DNA of 64,000 nucleotides from Actinomycetes bacterium. GTDB lineage: Bacteria; Actinomycetota; Actinomycetes; Mycobacteriales; Mycobacteriaceae. Positions 25,471 through 34,822 of the stretch are shown here, piece by piece; positions within the stretch are counted from its first letter, which is position 1; each line of letters starts with the position of its first letter. The DNA lies in contig JAEZZR010000001.1 in NCBI GenBank assembly GCA_023418505.1, positions 62,001 to 126,000 of the forward strand, in the 5' to 3' direction. The position numbers and the translations under genes are program-made. The notes beneath the pieces are model-generated. The model was not told the DNA's origin and did no database searches. It worked only from the letters and a program-made list of their open reading frames with translations.

Positions 25471-25553
25471 ACTGTTTGACCAGCATTTCATTACAGCACT
25501 GGCTCGAAATCGATACAACTGCATCGCAAAAATGATGTTACACGAACGGACTT
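25471..25553 (-). promoter_or_regulatory. CRISPR leader with predicted promoter
   Basis: The 83 bases between the cas2 stop and the first (newest) repeat form the leader. On the minus strand TTGTAT (25513-25518) and TGTAAT (25490-25495) are 17 bases apart, giving a predicted start about 12 bases before the first repeat. It should drive the pre-crRNA and hold the Cas1-Cas2 integration site at 25470/25471. Confidence 0.6.
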
Positions 25554-25889
25554 TCAACGGGATCTATTCCGTTGAAAACGACGGGCATCGCTCCAGCCGG
25601 TACGCCTTGTGGATTTACCTTCTGTAGGTCGAAACAGCAGCGTTAAACCGTCAAAGTCGGCGGGGTTCCAGGTGTGGCGATGGGTTCTATATTCCATCCC
25701 TTGCTCATTGTTTGAGTTATAAACCAGGAGAGCTCTTCCATCTTTGCATAGCAAAACTGTACGCTCCCAGAGCGCTTCTCTGATACGAGCGGAAGGGTTG
25801 CCTACAAATACTCCGGATGAGAGTTCCATAAGCCACTTGGTCAGATCGCCCCGAAGTCCTGCGGGACATGAGGAGAGAATAAGAACCAT
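25554..25889 (-). CDS. cas2: CRISPR adaptation nuclease-like protein Cas2 (type I-E)
   Basis: Structural partner of Cas1 in spacer integration. It begins MVLILSSCPAGLRGDLTKWL, the type I-E Cas2 (CasYgbF) pattern, and continues with GVFVGNPSARIREALWERT. Length 111 aa. ATG 25889 overlaps the cas1 stop as TGATG, so translation is coupled; a TTG at 25892 is the only longer option. It is the last gene of the cas operon and borders the leader. Confidence 0.93.
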   Translation of the reverse strand: MVLILSSCPAGLRGDLTKWLMELSSGVFVGNPSARIREALWERTVLLCKDGRALLVYNSNNEQGMEYRTHRHTWNPADFDGLTLLFRPTEGKSTRRTGWSDARRFQRNRSR

Positions 25890-26833
25890 CAATGTACTTC
25901 GAACACCTCATCGCTGCCCCAATTGATACCGGCAGAAATTGCCTCTAATTCACTCCAAATATAAAGCTCAGCATCCATCGAACTTTCCGATTCCTCGATA
26001 AGCATAAGGTCGTGCAGATCCTTGGTTATGCGCTGCATCAGACGTTTACTTACCACGTAGTCTCGTAGACTTCTGCGGACGGTCTGAGACGCATCCAAAG
26101 CATCGGACGCTACCGAGTCAAAGGCAGCAGGTATAGAAATTTCAGCCTTATATAAGTCTGCAATATCGTACACAAACGCACGGTCAGTGCCCTTGTGTAT
26201 AACCCCTAAACTCGGGATAAACCCAAGGCCAACTATGACGGCATGGACAATCCCATAGAGTGCAGCGTTAGCGCTGGTTAAAGCTCTATTGATCGGGTCG
26301 CCAGATTGAAAATCATTTGGATCATAAGAACGACGATCCCAAGCAACTCCCGTACGCTGCGCGTGCTCACGGTAGATGCGTTTCATACGCGTTCCTTCTC
26401 TACCCCGCAATTGGCTCATACTGAGCAGGGAAACATCTTCCCCTGGGAATCTCATCGCGTACATTTTACGGGCACAATCGAGCCGCCGGCGTTGATGAGA
26501 GACAATAGACGCCTGTTGTTCCGCATTCCGAGAGGTTTTCGCGGGCGGACGTCCGTGAGCATAGTAGCGTACGCCTTTTTCACCTACCCATACCGCGCTC
26601 ACTCCGGCATCTCCTAGTAATGCCATAGCTGCATAGGTTATTTTCGTACCCGGGCCAAGCAGTAGCACAGATAGATGAGTAGCGGGAACATAGGCAACAC
26701 CGCGATGATCCGCAATGGTCAGCGCATTATTTTCTCTGTTCACGACAGCTCGTTCCACATAAAGAAAACTCAGACGATTTTCCATGCGACTGAGTTCTAG
26801 TCGCTCCAAAGGAATTTCACCAGGGGTGGCCAT
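25889..26833 (-). CDS. cas1: CRISPR integrase Cas1 (type I-E)
   Basis: Catalyses insertion of new spacers at the leader-proximal repeat. Metal ligands expected for the family are visible: Glu in REGTRMKRIYREH, His in GVIHKGTD and Asp in VYDIADLYK. Length 314 aa is normal for I-E. It begins 6 bases after the cas6e stop and its stop overlaps the cas2 start. All key residues are present, so adaptation is probably functional. Confidence 0.96.
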   Translation of the reverse strand: MATPGEIPLERLELSRMENRLSFLYVERAVVNRENNALTIADHRGVAYVPATHLSVLLLGPGTKITYAAMALLGDAGVSAVWVGEKGVRYYAHGRPPAKTSRNAEQQASIVSHQRRRLDCARKMYAMRFPGEDVSLLSMSQLRGREGTRMKRIYREHAQRTGVAWDRRSYDPNDFQSGDPINRALTSANAALYGIVHAVIVGLGFIPSLGVIHKGTDRAFVYDIADLYKAEISIPAAFDSVASDALDASQTVRRSLRDYVVSKRLMQRITKDLHDLMLIEESESSMDAELYIWSELEAISAGINWGSDEVFEVH

Positions 26834-26839
26834 GCTTGT

Positions 26840-27493
26840 CTACCTTTCTGCGACCGGCGCCAGAGTCAGAAGTCCACAACCGTAAGCCTTTGCTCTACCA
26901 ATCCCCTGAACCAAGTTCGTACGCAGAGCATCGGCATTTTCTACCCTCAGAGTCCCGGCAAATCGGGTAGTATCAATCACCACTTTCCTACCGTTAGTGC
27001 CAGTTCGCTTATGAAAGCGAAGACGCCGAGAACCAATCACGGTGGCGTCATCAAGTAAAACAAAACCATTATTCTCGCTACGTTTACGCAGCCATTCCAG
27101 TTGTTGGTCAGGGGTAACGTGGCGCATCAGTTTCCCACGGCCATCCTTACCCTGTGACTTCGCAACTACCGGATTTGCAACCAGCTCGAAACGCCAGTTC
27201 TGTCCCTTTGTCAGCTGTAATAAAAAGCGATCGTAGTCAGCTACATCCGGACAACTGGTATCCCAGCCAGCCTGTTCCACAATATGTTGTGCATCCGGCT
27301 TGCCTGGGGCCACTATATAAAGAGTGTGTTGATCCTTCTGCCGATCTACTCGCCAGAGAATACGGCCTTTGCCAGGTGAATAACCGGGTGGAAAAGCAGC
27401 CTGCACCGCCGCATGCATGACCTGGGGGTTCAGCAAAAGTCGTTGTGCATCTCTTCGATACGGGTTAAGAAAAATCCGAGTAAAGGTACTCAT
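26840..27493 (-). CDS. cas6e: Pre-crRNA endoribonuclease Cas6e
   Basis: Cuts the array transcript at the base of the repeat hairpin and stays on the crRNA 3' end in Cascade. It opens STFTRIFLNPYRRDAQRLLL with an early His in MHAAVQAAFPPG, the position of the catalytic His of Cse3/CasE. The C-terminus shows the Gly-rich loop LVQGIGRAKAYGCGLL. Length 217 aa. It overlaps cas5e by ATGA. Confidence 0.95.
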   Translation of the reverse strand: MSTFTRIFLNPYRRDAQRLLLNPQVMHAAVQAAFPPGYSPGKGRILWRVDRQKDQHTLYIVAPGKPDAQHIVEQAGWDTSCPDVADYDRFLLQLTKGQNWRFELVANPVVAKSQGKDGRGKLMRHVTPDQQLEWLRKRSENNGFVLLDDATVIGSRRLRFHKRTGTNGRKVVIDTTRFAGTLRVENADALRTNLVQGIGRAKAYGCGLLTLAPVAER

Positions 27494-28188
27494 ACCGAAA
27501 TCACCGCCTGAAAAAAAGGATCTTCAGCAGTAGAGTATTTATTCTCCAGTTGACACCCGTACGATTCCCGCACTACTCGACGCCAATCGTATTCTCGCCG
27601 TTCTTGAGAAAATGAGATGGGAATATCTCGAATACGATCTCCCTCTTCACCAGGGAAAGCGTCCCGATAAATAGGGAGCTCAACCTTCGAAGCACGCATC
27701 TTTTTGTGTGCGATAGAGGCGTGCCAGGGTTCCGAACGTAACGCGGAAACTGCATCTTTTTCCCGAATTCCGAGAACCAACTTCGCCGGAATCGGACATG
27801 ACCGCCTCCCTAAATAAAGCGGAAACCTAGGATTATGCAGCGCCTGTTCGACCCCCTCAAGCAACTCCCGATTTTCGGACTCAATAGCAGCAACGAAAGC
27901 TGCGTCCGAAAGGTAATAGCGGTTCGATAGCTTCGCGTCCTTATCTCCATCGGCTTTCGCAGTCTGAAAATCACGTAACAAGGTACCTGGCTGGTCTACC
28001 CGAACCGCGTACCGCAGCTGCACTAAGTCGTCCACTGGATCTATCCGCCGACGTCCTTCCGCTGCAGCAATCAGCCCAATAACCCCAGACTTAGTTGGGG
28101 CGTTATTTGTTGTTCTCTGACGAAATCGACTTTCATGCCCCCATGACTGCATAGGGCCTTTCAAAAGTAAAAGTAAGGTAGCAACCAT
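27490..28188 (-). CDS. cas5e: Cascade subunit Cas5e (CasD)
   Basis: RAMP protein that binds the 5' handle of the crRNA. The N-terminal signature LLLLLKGPMQSWGHESRFR followed by RTTNNAPTKSGVIGLIAAA is characteristic of Cas5e. Length 232 aa, close to E. coli CasD. It starts 2 bases after the cas7e stop and ends in a 4-base overlap with cas6e. Confidence 0.95.
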   Translation of the reverse strand: MVATLLLLLKGPMQSWGHESRFRQRTTNNAPTKSGVIGLIAAAEGRRRIDPVDDLVQLRYAVRVDQPGTLLRDFQTAKADGDKDAKLSNRYYLSDAAFVAAIESENRELLEGVEQALHNPRFPLYLGRRSCPIPAKLVLGIREKDAVSALRSEPWHASIAHKKMRASKVELPIYRDAFPGEEGDRIRDIPISFSQERREYDWRRVVRESYGCQLENKYSTAEDPFFQAVISV

Positions 28189-28190
28189 CG

Positions 28191-29318
28191 CTATGCACTT
28201 TCAGAATTGATGGATTCCTTCAATTTTTCTTCCAATTGAGGAAGTATGATTTTCTCCGCTAATCCATGGAATTGATGTACCAAGTCTTCAAGACCAAAAA
28301 CGAAAGATGCGCATGGTTGCAACCCGTAAGCATCTCGCAATTCCTTTTCCTCCCTAGCAAGAGCTTCTGCACCAAGACGACGTCTTCCCTGCGCGGTGGC
28401 GACAACGGGATTCTCGAACGCACCTACCAGAGAAACTGACCGATCGTTACGAACCGTAATGTAAACCAAATCGGGAAGACTATTGTGAGCGAAGGTATTT
28501 TGCTTACCTGTAGGCAGGCTCAGAATAAAGCTACGAACAAATGCAAGTGCTGACGTAGTCGCCCGCACTTCGTCGCCCAAATTCTTAGTCAAGGATTCAA
28601 GATCCAACGTTGCGAAGCGATACAAGGTAGAGGACATCAACTGCACAGTCCCCATCATTCCTGCCCCGCTTTCTTCGTCGGCCGCGACAATGTCATCAAC
28701 GGCAGTGAAGAAATCAAACTCAGGCTCAGACTCATGAATACCAATAGCATGAGCAACTTGCACAGATGCATCCACGTTATACGCTGCATCATCGGCAACC
28801 ATTCGACCAAACATGGCAATATCTACACTATGTTCAGTATCAAGAAGTCTCGATACTTCTTTCTTCGTTAACTTTTCACCATCTGCGTGAATAATTGATT
28901 CAGCAAGTGCCGATATCTGGCGGGAGCCTACGAACAAAAGGTATCCGGTCTTTTTCGATTGCGCCCTTTGGTCGCTCTCATCAGAGGCCTTACCGGACTT
29001 AGGTTCTACCAACTTGAAGCCAGCAGTTGTCAAGGCTTGCTCCGCTGCTTGAGTCGCTTTATCTTTATCCCAAGCTCCATCAGTTTGTCGTTCGATTTCT
29101 TCAACTATCAAGCGAACTACGTCCTTGGTGCGGTAACCCAAATCCTGTGGGGCAAAGTTTTTCCGGAAATCCTGGCGAACTGCACGTTTCCAAGCCTGTG
29201 ACGATACCCGTTGACGAGAAACTCCTCCGAAGATAGCGGTCTTCGGTGCGTTGCTATCGTCTCGGTTAATCAAACTAGGAGGCAGAGTTTGAAGAACATG
29301 TACATCGATGATGGTCAT
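28191..29318 (-). CDS. cas7e: Cascade backbone subunit Cas7e (CasC/Cse4)
   Basis: Polymerises along the crRNA spacer as the Cascade backbone. It starts MTIIDVHVLQTLPPSLINRD and carries FGGVSRQRVSSQAWKRAVR, the conserved Cse4 motif. Length 375 aa. GAAAGGA precedes ATG 29318. It lies between cse2 and cas5e with small gaps. Confidence 0.95.
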   Translation of the reverse strand: MTIIDVHVLQTLPPSLINRDDSNAPKTAIFGGVSRQRVSSQAWKRAVRQDFRKNFAPQDLGYRTKDVVRLIVEEIERQTDGAWDKDKATQAAEQALTTAGFKLVEPKSGKASDESDQRAQSKKTGYLLFVGSRQISALAESIIHADGEKLTKKEVSRLLDTEHSVDIAMFGRMVADDAAYNVDASVQVAHAIGIHESEPEFDFFTAVDDIVAADEESGAGMMGTVQLMSSTLYRFATLDLESLTKNLGDEVRATTSALAFVRSFILSLPTGKQNTFAHNSLPDLVYITVRNDRSVSLVGAFENPVVATAQGRRRLGAEALAREEKELRDAYGLQPCASFVFGLEDLVHQFHGLAEKIILPQLEEKLKESINSESA

Positions 29319-29344
29319 TGTTATTCCTTTCTTGAGTATGAAAA

Positions 29345-29971
29345 CTATTGGTTATCTGGAGTCTGCTCTAGCATCTGAGCACCACGGACGAAATCACGGC
29401 TCCATCGCAAAAGCACCCCTGCCCGTCGATCTGGGCTATGGAAAGATCTCAAGTCTTCCGCCAACCGCCCATAATCAAAACTCAACCGCTCCGTACGCAG
29501 TAAAGAAATCATTGGGTGTATATGCTTCACTTGAATTTTCGGCGCTCTAGCTAGAACAATGGCATCAAAGCGAGGTTTCAGTGAGGCAGAATCACGCCGC
29601 CGGTATAGCTGCCCGCAAGATTGCGCAAAAGAGCACTCCGTATTATGTGCTTCTTTAGTTGCCCCTTGCATATGCACTGCAAAGAACGACAAGGACTGGA
29701 ATGCTGCCCATTCTGACGGCGATGCTGCATCGCCGTGACCAAGTAAACTTACTTCGAGGTTCGGAGTCATGGTCATCAATACTCTTTGTAAATTTAACGG
29801 ATTACTTTCCAAGGGCAATGCAGCTGCTTGCCTTATTTTTGCAAATCGCGCACGCGCTTGCGCCTGCTGAGAATCACCATATTCCCCGAAGTATTGTTCT
29901 TGCCACTTTTTAGCAGTACCACTAACAGCGATATATAAATTGTCGTAATTATTTCTCTGAGCCTGCGTCAT
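29345..29971 (-). CDS. cse2: Cascade small subunit Cse2 (CasB)
   Basis: Small alpha-helical Cascade subunit that stabilises the R-loop. The product MTQAQRNNYDNLYIAVSGTA fits the family length (208 aa, slightly long) and shows the C-terminal SFDYGRLAEDLRSFH region typical of Cse2. The frame opens at 29986, but GAGGGG sits 6 bases before ATG 29971, which is chosen. It overlaps the cse1 end by 23 bases. Confidence 0.9.
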   Translation of the reverse strand: MTQAQRNNYDNLYIAVSGTAKKWQEQYFGEYGDSQQAQARARFAKIRQAAALPLESNPLNLQRVLMTMTPNLEVSLLGHGDAASPSEWAAFQSLSFFAVHMQGATKEAHNTECSFAQSCGQLYRRRDSASLKPRFDAIVLARAPKIQVKHIHPMISLLRTERLSFDYGRLAEDLRSFHSPDRRAGVLLRWSRDFVRGAQMLEQTPDNQ

Positions 29972-31619
29972 AATTATCCCCTCCATTCTTTTTCACACGG
30001 TAATTTAGTACCTTATTTAAGCGCCAAATAAGCTGCCGATAGGCAGTCTCTGCAGATATAATTTTTTGCCCTTCACCTGAGATCTCACTTCCTACCCAAG
30101 CTTTAGACCCAGCACTACGAAGCATTTCATCAGCAAAACTCAAGATTACTTCGAAGAGTTCGGAATGCCATAATGAAACATGGCTTTCCAGATTCTCCAG
30201 ACGCATTCTCCTAAGCCACAATAGAAATCGAGGCTCCACAGTTGCCAACAAAGAATCAGTACTCTTTGCATCAAATTCATACTCGCCACCGCCCGCTTGC
30301 AACAGCTGACCCCCATAAACTCCGAGCCATTTTCCCGCTTCTTTAGTCGCAGCGACAGTCGCTGCAACTAAAGCACGTTGCTGACCTGCATTTTGGCGAA
30401 GAAGCTCCATAGCTACACCAACCCGCTGGTCTACAACGGTTTCAACCACCGCGGATTGCACTCCGTATTCAACTGAGATTAACCGCACATCCACTAGATC
30501 CGGTAAATCAATATCCAGCTCCAAGTCCGCCAATTGCGACAATGTTCTTGGGTGTAGACTCGAATTTTGCGTATCGGTACCTGGATCACCACCAATCATG
30601 ATGAGCGGCTCAATGGCTTGCCATGTTGTTCTCCAAGCAGAAAATCGACTCGCGTAGTAAACCGGTTTATCCTTTTTAGACTTTCCCTTTGAATACCGGT
30701 AAGGGGTCATCGGATCAATAAGAATATTTGCCCCGGCGTCGGGGATTTTGTCACCGTTGCTCACCATAACTCCGACCACAAGGCCATCTTCAATGAAAAG
30801 CCTTACTCTTCTGCTTTGCCAGGTGGCTAAGTCCGCTGGTCCTTGAGGCATCTCCGGATAGGATTGCTCTTGCCCAGTTCGATCCGCGCGTGCCATGGCA
30901 GTGTCGGGCTCTCGCTCCCACACGGGATGATCACTCTTGAAAGTCAGCACCTCTGCGACCGTATTGAGCAGAAGCGTTTCCCTGAGGTTCTTGCCTAATA
31001 TGACAGTTCCACCAATGAAACCATTCCATCCAAGACTACTGCCATAGCCTTTGCCTTTCTTAACTCGTGGATCACCTACCGCGCCCGATTTAATGCCCGC
31101 GTAATCATAGGCCTGCACGTAAATGAGATTTCGAGCAGCTTCGGCCAACGACAAACTTGTGGCACCGGCACCTGAACGCATGGTGAAATAAGTGGCTTGC
31201 GCATCAGGGATAATCCTCGTTACCGGGTCTCTTTCCCCTTTTACCGTGTGCAGGTCAGCTACCTGCATAAAGGGTGCTTTAGGATGAATTAAATAGAATC
31301 TATTCTCATACTCTTCTAAGTAGCGGAGGACTGCTTCATCCGGCTCATCAATCAGCTCCCACGTGTCTTCGAACCATTCAGCAAAATCAAATGTCTCGTC
31401 AGTTGCCACTTGCGTTTCGGGATGATGTGCTCGCCAAAAGATAGCGAGCAGCACCCGTAGAATTGCAAAACTCTGAGGAGGCGAGTCTCCCCGTATCTCT
31501 CGAACCTCGTGCGCTCCATCAAATACATCGCGAATACTCAAATGCACAGTGCCGCCATCCATGGCCTCACATGGAATCCAAGGTTCCCGCAAAAGAGAGA
31601 AAGCAGGCGCTATTTCCAT
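29949..31619 (-). CDS. cse1: Cascade large subunit Cse1/Cas8e (CasA)
   Basis: Recognises the PAM and recruits Cas3. It begins with the family-typical SLLREPWIPCEAMDGGTVHL and SIRDVFDGAHEVREI. Later parts include DYAGIKSGAVGD and GYGSSLGWNGFIGGT, then a helical C-terminal bundle. Length 556 aa. AAAGGA precedes ATG 31619, 50 bases after cas3. By eye this gene and its neighbours are more AT-rich than the core genes. Confidence 0.93.
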   Translation of the reverse strand: MEIAPAFSLLREPWIPCEAMDGGTVHLSIRDVFDGAHEVREIRGDSPPQSFAILRVLLAIFWRAHHPETQVATDETFDFAEWFEDTWELIDEPDEAVLRYLEEYENRFYLIHPKAPFMQVADLHTVKGERDPVTRIIPDAQATYFTMRSGAGATSLSLAEAARNLIYVQAYDYAGIKSGAVGDPRVKKGKGYGSSLGWNGFIGGTVILGKNLRETLLLNTVAEVLTFKSDHPVWEREPDTAMARADRTGQEQSYPEMPQGPADLATWQSRRVRLFIEDGLVVGVMVSNGDKIPDAGANILIDPMTPYRYSKGKSKKDKPVYYASRFSAWRTTWQAIEPLIMIGGDPGTDTQNSSLHPRTLSQLADLELDIDLPDLVDVRLISVEYGVQSAVVETVVDQRVGVAMELLRQNAGQQRALVAATVAATKEAGKWLGVYGGQLLQAGGGEYEFDAKSTDSLLATVEPRFLLWLRRMRLENLESHVSLWHSELFEVILSFADEMLRSAGSKAWVGSEISGEGQKIISAETAYRQLIWRLNKVLNYRVKKNGGDNYDAGSEK

Positions 31620-31669
31620 AGTTCAATCCTTTCTTTTATTTTCTCCCCATCTAAGTTCACAATACTCTA

Positions 31670-34531
31670 CTAGTTCTTTTTGACTTCCAATCCATAACGC
31701 GAGCTATATCTTAAAAAGTAGCCCTGCAATTCTTTTTCCCAGTTCACATCGAGCCGCAATGCAACCTTGCCTTTTAGAAGAAAATTTTGTTGCCAGGCAA
31801 CCGGAGTATCCAGTTCTAGCTGTGTAATTACTTGATCGAATAGTCGTTGATGACGCGTTAACCTCCCCGGCAGCCTCAGAATTGACGACGCCAATTGATA
31901 AGCTGTGCGGTATTCCAACGGAGCGTCATCATCCAACCAAATCTCAGGAGACGCCCCGTTAATAGGCACCGGAGCATATTGCTCTCCCACGCTAATGATT
32001 GGTATCACTTCAATCATCGGATCAGCGTCACGTACCTGCGCTTGTCCATTTTCTTCGCTTACACCATCGCGCTGCACATTTGTAAACGCGCCAAAAATGT
32101 CATTCAAACGGCTTGCGTGATGCGGATCCGGAATTTGGAAATTTTCTGATCTTTTGCTCGAAGTTTGATTGCGCCGTTTGCTTTCTTGTTCCCAGATATT
32201 ATATTGCTCCTGCCAACTATTCGGGATAGGCACGCCCGCTCCATAGGTTCGTTGTACCAATGGAGCGACATGATCTGGTCGGCGAAAACGGGTTGGCAAA
32301 CAAGCCAACGTAGCAGCCAAAACCTTCGGCTCGTATACAGCTGTAGCGCCACTTTCAAACTCTGGCACTGGTGCTTCCACCAACACTGCACGAACATATA
32401 CTTGTGGCTTCCGCAATATTTCCGGCCGATCAGAATCATCCCGCTTATGCCGATGTAGACGGCCAATCCGTTGGATCAATAGATCCATCGGCGCAATATC
32501 CGTAATCAGTACATCAGCATCAATATCGAGACTTTGTTCTGCTACCTGAGTAGCCACGATAATTTTATGGTCTGGACGTCCAGAGCCTCGGTGGGCTTTC
32601 GGCCCTAAACTAGCCCGTAGAGCGTCTTCGCGTTGTGCGCGTTCAGATGCCATAAATGCACTGTGATGTAATTCTACTTTGCCGGGATAGAGTTGCTCTG
32701 CCAACTGGGCGACCGCTTGGGCTCGCTGGATAGTATTACAAATGATGAGCAGGCACCCACCTTCTGCGGAGAGCTCTTTTATCTTTTTCTCCAGCTGATC
32801 CACGCCATCGTCCATAATTTCAATGGAAGCATCCAATTCTGTAGGGCTGGAATCAACGGAATGCAAAGAAATTTTTTCACCAGTAGCAGTGGTGATCAGT
32901 GGATACTGCTCTGCAGTTTCTCTTCCTACAAATTCCTCTGGATCTGGATTGTAGCTCTTTAACAGCTCAATTTTTTGCTCGTATGGCAAGGTGGCGCTTA
33001 ACAGGATGACCGAAGCTTGATAACGTTTTAACCATTGCAACGCCCGCTGTAGGTACGAGGACATATAGACGTCATAAGAGTGAACCTCATCAATAATGAT
33101 CACTTTTCCGGCCAGCGCAAGATGCCGCAGCATCCCATATCTCACCTGCAAAGCGAGCATGAGCACCTGGTCGACGGTGCAGACCACAAAGTTGCTCAGC
33201 AATGCTTTTTTCGCCCCATTAAACCATTGCCGTGCTACTACCGCTCCATATTCATCACTATCATCCCGTCCTATATCAGAACTACGAAATTCGTAAAACT
33301 CTTCAGAAAATTGCCGCCTACTGTGCACAAGGTTCATCGACGCGGTGGTTCCCATAGCAGTGTTGCGCTGCGACCAATCCAGCGCTCGGGAGAAGAGCCC
33401 ATTTGACGTACCCATCGTCGGCGTTGCAAGCAATAGACCTTGCGAAGACACTTGCGCCGCAATCCGTCCGGCAATTGCTAATGCAGCCTCTGTTTTTCCT
33501 TCCCCTGTCGGCGCCTCCACGATAAACAATGTGGGTCTATCCACCTGCGCACTGGCAACGAATGCGACTTTTTGCACCGGACGCGCCGCAAATTCCCCTG
33601 GCCAGCCAAACGATTCTCTATAAAAGGAATCGGCATCGATATCCGGAAGCTTTCGTACCTTCCAGCATCCGGTAAGCCCAGTTACTTCTAGCCCATACTC
33701 CACACGATCTTTCTGGGCGCGATCACACAATCGGACATCGTGCCCCATGGAGAAGGCATCAGCATTCGATGCAATCCAATCAGTCATCACCACCAGCCCA
33801 GTCAATTGCATCAGCACATCGGCATACGGCTTTTTCAGTGCCTTCAGTCGGGTGCGATCCAGCCTCGCCACCTTTGCCATAGCATCCAATACCTCGGTGT
33901 GCACTCGTTTCCAAGGCTCCTCATAATCCGCCAGAATATCTTCTGCCACGTTTATCTGATCTGTCACTGGAAGCCCATGATGTGCGCCGACGGTACTGGC
34001 TAAAGCGGTCGATGCAGACTTTCGCGCTCCTTGGGCGAGCAGCCAATTTCGAACAAGCACATAACCACTAAGGCCATGCAAGAATTTATCTTGTACCCCC
34101 TCTAAAGCCCCCAACTTCAGTGGCAAACCGGCATCTGCTATAGCGTCCACAAGAGGAGCTCCGAGTTCCCTTTTCTCGATCTGCCGTACGAAGGTCTTCG
34201 TGGCTTTTCCCACATCATGTACGCCAGCTAGAAAAATAAGAAGCCTTTTTGCCTCATCTTCACTCATACCCAGCTTCGATGCCACCCACAGCTTTACCGA
34301 CTTTGCGACCCAAAAGTCCCATAACACTGCCGCCACGCTGGCTGTATCTGCAAGATGCTGAGGCAAACTTAGGAATCCGGTTTCATCACCAGATTTAGCC
34401 CAGATAACGGAGAGCTGCGGGGACGCGTTTCGCACAAAATCTTCCAGGTCGCGGAAGACTTCCTGGTTTTGATTCAGTGCACGATGCAGTTCATCCACCA
34501 CAGGCTCCTCAAAGTAGGTATTGCCACACAT
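31670..34531 (-). CDS. cas3: CRISPR effector nuclease-helicase Cas3
   Basis: Degrades DNA opened by Cascade. The N-terminal HD nuclease has LPQHLADTAS and GVHDVGKATK. The SF2 helicase follows with APTGEGKTEAA near residue 340, IIDEVHSYD near 480, LLSATLP near 510 and IGRLHRH (motif VI). Length about 953 aa is full for type I-E. The frame opens at GTG 34540; ATG 34531 is equally possible and is used here. It is the first gene of the operon, and an inverted repeat lies upstream at 34574-34627. Confidence 0.94.
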   Translation of the reverse strand: MCGNTYFEEPVVDELHRALNQNQEVFRDLEDFVRNASPQLSVIWAKSGDETGFLSLPQHLADTASVAAVLWDFWVAKSVKLWVASKLGMSEDEAKRLLIFLAGVHDVGKATKTFVRQIEKRELGAPLVDAIADAGLPLKLGALEGVQDKFLHGLSGYVLVRNWLLAQGARKSASTALASTVGAHHGLPVTDQINVAEDILADYEEPWKRVHTEVLDAMAKVARLDRTRLKALKKPYADVLMQLTGLVVMTDWIASNADAFSMGHDVRLCDRAQKDRVEYGLEVTGLTGCWKVRKLPDIDADSFYRESFGWPGEFAARPVQKVAFVASAQVDRPTLFIVEAPTGEGKTEAALAIAGRIAAQVSSQGLLLATPTMGTSNGLFSRALDWSQRNTAMGTTASMNLVHSRRQFSEEFYEFRSSDIGRDDSDEYGAVVARQWFNGAKKALLSNFVVCTVDQVLMLALQVRYGMLRHLALAGKVIIIDEVHSYDVYMSSYLQRALQWLKRYQASVILLSATLPYEQKIELLKSYNPDPEEFVGRETAEQYPLITTATGEKISLHSVDSSPTELDASIEIMDDGVDQLEKKIKELSAEGGCLLIICNTIQRAQAVAQLAEQLYPGKVELHHSAFMASERAQREDALRASLGPKAHRGSGRPDHKIIVATQVAEQSLDIDADVLITDIAPMDLLIQRIGRLHRHKRDDSDRPEILRKPQVYVRAVLVEAPVPEFESGATAVYEPKVLAATLACLPTRFRRPDHVAPLVQRTYGAGVPIPNSWQEQYNIWEQESKRRNQTSSKRSENFQIPDPHHASRLNDIFGAFTNVQRDGVSEENGQAQVRDADPMIEVIPIISVGEQYAPVPINGASPEIWLDDDAPLEYRTAYQLASSILRLPGRLTRHQRLFDQVITQLELDTPVAWQQNFLLKGKVALRLDVNWEKELQGYFLRYSSRYGLEVKKN

Positions 34532-34822
34532 ACTATTCACTTAGATTTCAAAAAACAAATACTGTGCCGTAGGTGACACCCATCGCAACACATCATGCTT
34601 ACCCCCAACGTGTGGGATGTGGTGTCAACAGGCAAAATATTCACGCTTTTCCTCTTTCTCACTTACCCGCAACTATAGAAATCGACGCGGAACACCTAGA
34701 GATAAATTCGAACTTATGTTCGATATACCCCAACCTGCCGCCTAACCGATACCGGTAGCACCAGCAACAAAAACTTTTTCTATTTCATAGAAAATTAAGC
34801 CCTCTCGAAAGATAATGCATTC
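34532..34822. promoter_or_regulatory. Divergent intergenic region between cas3 and ceramidase
   Basis: About 290 bases with no ORF that I accept. On the minus strand it holds TTGACA (34623-34628) within an inverted repeat (34574-34627). An AT-rich stretch before the ceramidase ATG 34823 has only a weak GAAAG ribosome site. Both the cas operon and the ceramidase must be driven from here. Confidence 0.5.
34574..34627. repeat. Inverted repeat upstream of cas3
   Basis: TGACACC-CATC (34574-34584) pairs with GATGTGGTGTCA (34616-34627) with one bulged base, separated by 31 bases. The right arm overlaps the minus-strand TTGACA, so it is a plausible operator for cas operon control. It could also form a hairpin in RNA. 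Confidence 0.5.

Noticed and set aside
23894..25535. Open frames across the CRISPR array reading GLTPAYAGKI, AHPRLRGEN and GSPPLTRGK repeats
   Set aside because: They are translations of the palindromic repeats in three frames, a well-known false annotation; there is no ribosome site and spacers vary freely.
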